Positions 6,971 to 7,209 of a DNA stretch of 7,209 nucleotides are shown in pieces. Below the pieces are notes generated by a model. That model saw only the letters and a program-made list of their open reading frames with translations, did no database searches and was not told the DNA's origin. Position 1 is the first letter of the stretch. Each line of letters starts with the position of its first letter. The position numbers were made by a program, and so were the translations under genes. The stretch is from an uncultured Luteimonas sp. (GTDB lineage: Bacteria > Pseudomonadota > Gammaproteobacteria > Xanthomonadales > Xanthomonadaceae): the NCBI GenBank assembly GCA_938008415.1, contig CALLKI010000084.1, positions 1 to 7,209 on the forward strand. The letters are read 5' to 3'.

Positions 6971-7003
6971 GCGCCGGACGTTCAAGCCACCCGGTTCCGG
7001 CGC
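6971..7003 (-). repeat. Inverted repeat just downstream of the ArsR-like gene (possible terminator or regulatory hairpin)
   Basis: GCGCCGGA (6971-6978) and TCCGGCGC (6996-7003) form a perfect 8-bp stem around a 17-base loop. It begins 16 bases after the stop of the ArsR-like gene, a usual place for a terminator. No U-tract follows on the minus strand, so it would be an atypical terminator at best. Confidence 0.3.
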
Positions 7004-7019
7004 GCGCTTGCGGTGCCGG

Positions 7020-7209
7020 TCAGGCCGCCGCGTCGCGACGCCGGTGCGCCGGAGCAGCCGGGCCGCAGTAGATGGCGTGCAGCGTACGCATCACCTCGGC
7101 CGCCGGCCCGGGTACCAGCGTGTAGTAGATGTTCTGCCCGTCGCGCCGCGCCCGTACCAGGCCCTCGCTGCGCAGCACGGCCAGGTGCTGGGACAGCGCC
7201 GACTGGCTC
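7020..7209 (-). CDS. ArsR/SmtB-family transcriptional regulator, BigR/SqrR/YgaV-like, C-terminal part (5' end outside window)
   Basis: Sixty-two residues and a TGA stop (7020-7022) are visible; the gene enters from the right edge. The fragment starts in the recognition helix 'SQSALSQHLAVLRSEGLV', continues into the wing 'RARRDGQNIYYTL', and ends in a helix 'AAEVMRTLHAIYCG' with a short basic tail. This is the ArsR winged-helix pattern. The Cys in 'LHAIYC' matches the place of the C-terminal Cys in BigR ('LYTIFC'), one of two cysteines that form a disulfide or polysulfide bridge when sulfide is oxidised. The partner Cys would lie in the missing N-terminal part, so the sensing type is inferred. 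Such proteins are dimeric repressors released by their signal. It is on the same strand as cydA and 235 bp upstream, so it may control the cyd operon or only itself and genes beyond the window. Confidence 0.85.
   Translation of the reverse strand, partial: SQSALSQHLAVLRSEGLVRARRDGQNIYYTLVPGPAAEVMRTLHAIYCGPAAPAHRRRDAAA

Larger units (their letters stand above)
6785..7019 (-). promoter_or_regulatory. Leader region between the ArsR-like gene and cydA; probable promoter/operator region
   Basis: This 235-bp stretch separates the ArsR-like stop from the cydA start and holds no convincing gene. It is the only gap long enough to carry the main cyd promoter. It contains an imperfect palindrome (6924-6939), a long perfect-pairing hairpin (6864-6891), a smaller inverted repeat just after the ArsR-like gene (6971-7003) and a repeated GC-rich word. 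I could not settle on a sigma-70 promoter: minus-strand TTGAAC (near 6980-6985) and GACAAT (near 6932-6937) are possible elements but have no well-spaced partners. I saw no good FNR site (TTGAT-N4-ATCAA) or CRP/Clp site (TGTGA-N6-TCACA). The cyd operon could also be read from a promoter upstream of the ArsR-like gene. Confidence 0.5.

Noticed and set aside
6797..6985. 62-residue minus-strand ORF in the cydA leader
   Set aside because: It is a Pro/Arg/Gly-rich translation of GC-rich intergenic DNA, with no good ribosome site and no family resemblance.

Overview
The window is very GC-rich, and third codon positions in the main genes are almost all G or C. It carries a complete cytochrome bd quinol oxidase operon on the minus strand, flanked by two genes cut by the window edges. 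CydA, CydB and CydX are of the E. coli bd-I type (long Q-loop, CydX present). Base composition and protein style suggest a high-GC gammaproteobacterium, perhaps a xanthomonad such as Lysobacter, Luteimonas or Xanthomonas. That placement is inference; nothing here fixes the genus.

Layout, left to right. Bases 1-468 (+): the 3' part of a probable IclR-family regulator gene, seen through its effector domain. Bases 507-6784 (-): five genes transcribed right to left, cydA, cydB, cydX, cydD, cydC, packed tightly. The cydA-cydB gap is 15 bp and the cydB-cydX gap 28 bp; cydX-cydD overlap by 4 bp (GTGA) and cydD-cydC by 4 bp (ATGA). Bases 6785-7019: a 235-bp leader with an imperfect palindrome, two inverted repeats and a repeated GC-rich word. 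Bases 7020-7209 (-): the 3' end of an ArsR/SmtB-family regulator gene, most like the BigR/SqrR/YgaV persulfide-sensing group.

How the genes work together. CydA and CydB form the membrane oxidase that oxidises quinol and reduces O2 to water using hemes b558, b595 and d. CydX is the one-helix accessory subunit that stabilises the complex and its hemes. CydD and CydC form the heterodimeric ABC transporter needed to assemble bd oxidase, exporting cysteine/glutathione in older work and handling heme in recent structural work. In E. coli cydABX and cydDC lie at separate loci; here one operon supplies oxidase and assembly factor together.

I found no mobile element, tRNA, rRNA, CRISPR array or defence system, and no clearly undescribed system. 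The most interesting point is a probable sulfide/persulfide-type regulator directly upstream of, and co-oriented with, an operon for an oxidase type known to tolerate H2S. The structured leader between them is the next thing to examine. Very long open frames antisense to the cyd genes are by-products of GC bias and are not annotated.
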